From Candidatus Peribacteraceae bacterium (GTDB lineage Bacteria; Patescibacteriota; Gracilibacteria; Peribacterales; Peribacteraceae), in contig JAGOTD010000001.1 of the NCBI GenBank assembly GCA_018061945.1, positions 1-64,000 of the forward strand: a stretch of DNA of 64,000 nucleotides, written 5' to 3'. Position 1 is the first letter of the stretch; every line of letters begins with the position of its first letter. Made by a program: the position numbers and the translations under genes. The notes under the pieces were generated by a model. It was not told the DNA's origin, ran no database searches, and was given only the letters and a program-made list of their open reading frames with translations. Of the stretch, positions 63,421 through 64,000 are shown piece by piece.

Positions 63421-63576
63421 GGACTCAGAGGAAACAGAAGACTCAAAGGACTCAAAAGAAAGACGCTATAGTTGTGTCGGTCATAGAGGAAGAATCGATT
63501 ATAGTCCATAAATATGATGCATGTGATTTCTCATTCCTTTGTTTCCTCTGAGTCCTTTGAGTCTTCTGAGTCCTTA
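63421..63576. repeat. GACTCA element that forms the end of the EVE-domain gene
   Basis: The left arm (63421-63460) starts right after the msrB stop. The right arm (63535-63576) is read through by the EVE-domain gene on the other strand, which takes its last 14 residues and stop from it. The spacer has GACGCTATAG and TAGAGGAAGAATC, like parts of other spacers. Confidence 0.88.
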
Positions 63577-64000
63577 TAAAGCCCCATCCTCTCCACCTCC
63601 AAAAACTCCTGCTGACTCACCGGAAAAACCGAGAGACGATTCCCGCGTTTGAGTAATTGCATGCCGAGTAGTTTAGGATTTTTCTTGATAGATTCGACGG
63701 AAACAGGCTGCGAGAATTTTTTGCGGAAGGCGATATCCACTACAAACCAGCGCGGATTGCGTGGATCGCTTTCCAAATCCGGATGATCACTTTTCGGGTC
63801 AAACTGGGTCGGATCTGCGTAGCCTTCGCGCACAATTTCGGCGATGCCGGCTGCATGCGGCGGAGTGGTGCTCGAATGGTAAAAAATACACAGATCGCCT
63901 ACCTTCATGTTGTCGCGCAGAAAGTTGCGCGCCTGAAAATTGCGCACACCATCCCAGTGCGTTTTTTTGTCACGTTTGAGATCATCTATCGAATAGCAAT
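63531..64000 (-). CDS. EVE-domain protein, partial (cut by the window edge)
   Basis: At least 156 residues. The frame runs on to the window end: before the GTG at 63947 it reads YSIDDLKRDKKTHWDGVRNF, which is the normal EVE-domain N-terminal part, so that GTG is not the start. The core has RNFQARNFLRDNMKVGDLCI, FYHSSTTPP, NPRWFVVDI and RLSVFPVSQQEF. EVE domains bind modified bases in RNA or DNA. The C-terminus KDSEDSKDSEETKE is encoded by the GACTCA repeat and is not part of the fold. Confidence 0.92.
   Translation of the reverse strand, partial: CYSIDDLKRDKKTHWDGVRNFQARNFLRDNMKVGDLCIFYHSSTTPPHAAGIAEIVREGYADPTQFDPKSDHPDLESDPRNPRWFVVDIAFRKKFSQPVSVESIKKNPKLLGMQLLKRGNRLSVFPVSQQEFLEVERMGLYKDSEDSKDSEETKE

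Noticed and set aside
63531-63947. A complete 138-residue EVE-domain gene starting at GTG 63947
   Set aside because: The frame continues with conserved EVE residues up to the window end, so the gene is partial.

Overview
The window looks like a chromosomal segment from a Candidate Phyla Radiation (Patescibacteria) bacterium, possibly close to Peregrinibacteria or Peribacteria. That placement is an inference. It rests on an alanyl-tRNA synthetase that ends before the C-terminal domain, many huge or small secreted surface proteins of unknown function, no purine-rich Shine-Dalgarno sites, and densely packed genes separated by short structured repeats. TGA is used as a normal stop (for example alaS, purK, mgtE), which argues against the UGA-recoding Gracilibacteria and Absconditabacteria. 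I found no tRNA, rRNA, CRISPR array, insertion sequence or prophage.

Layout. 0-9.6 kb: a secreted protein, an O-antigen ligase-like membrane protein, an aquaporin, a lipoprotein, an ABC exporter, a sensor histidine kinase and an FTR1 iron permease. 9.6-17 kb: small proteins, a VanW-family protein and a 1684-residue DUF11-repeat surface protein with an LPXTG-like tail. 17-23.5 kb: alaS, a two-gene membrane and GT-C unit, a DUF1361 protein and a DedA protein. 23.7-30.9 kb: a complete F1Fo ATP synthase on the minus strand in the order D-C-Z-B-E-F-H-A-G. 31-41 kb: purE, purK, a Trm11-like methyltransferase, an HTTM-DUF393 fusion with a partner, two receiver proteins, trhO, a lipoprotein and mgtE. 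41-50 kb: a DUF1624 protein, uppP, GlsB-like protein, a P1B-type ATPase, another receiver, a PilM-like protein and several secreted proteins. 50.5-62.4 kb: a surface-protein locus on the minus strand. It has a 2497-residue protein with a type IV prepilin N-terminus, twenty fibronectin-like repeats and two LamG-like domains, followed by five small secreted helical proteins that each have one cysteine at either end of the helical part. 62.5-64 kb: a second GlsB-like protein, an exported MsrB, and an EVE-domain gene cut by the window edge.

The genes suggest a cell that makes ATP by an F-type synthase, does part of purine synthesis, handles iron and other metals, and invests heavily in envelope glycans and surface adhesins. 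Type IV pilus-like export is suggested by the prepilin signal and the PilM-like protein.

Two things stand out. First, many intergenic spaces hold dispersed elements made of short tandem words (GACTCARAR, ATTCGTA, AAGCGATAAGCGG, AGTTGGTAGTT and others), arranged as arm, spacer, inverted arm, and starting within a few bases of a stop codon. Second, the small helical secreted proteins lie in a locus with a 666-bp near-identical duplication. Its junction falls inside a coding sequence: two paralogues share an identical signal peptide and first cysteine but have very different mature parts, and a fragment of a second giant-adhesin gene lies between them. Gene starts also follow an unusual pattern: either an extended -10 box 6-9 bases before the start codon (leaderless mRNA) or a pyrimidine-rich leader.
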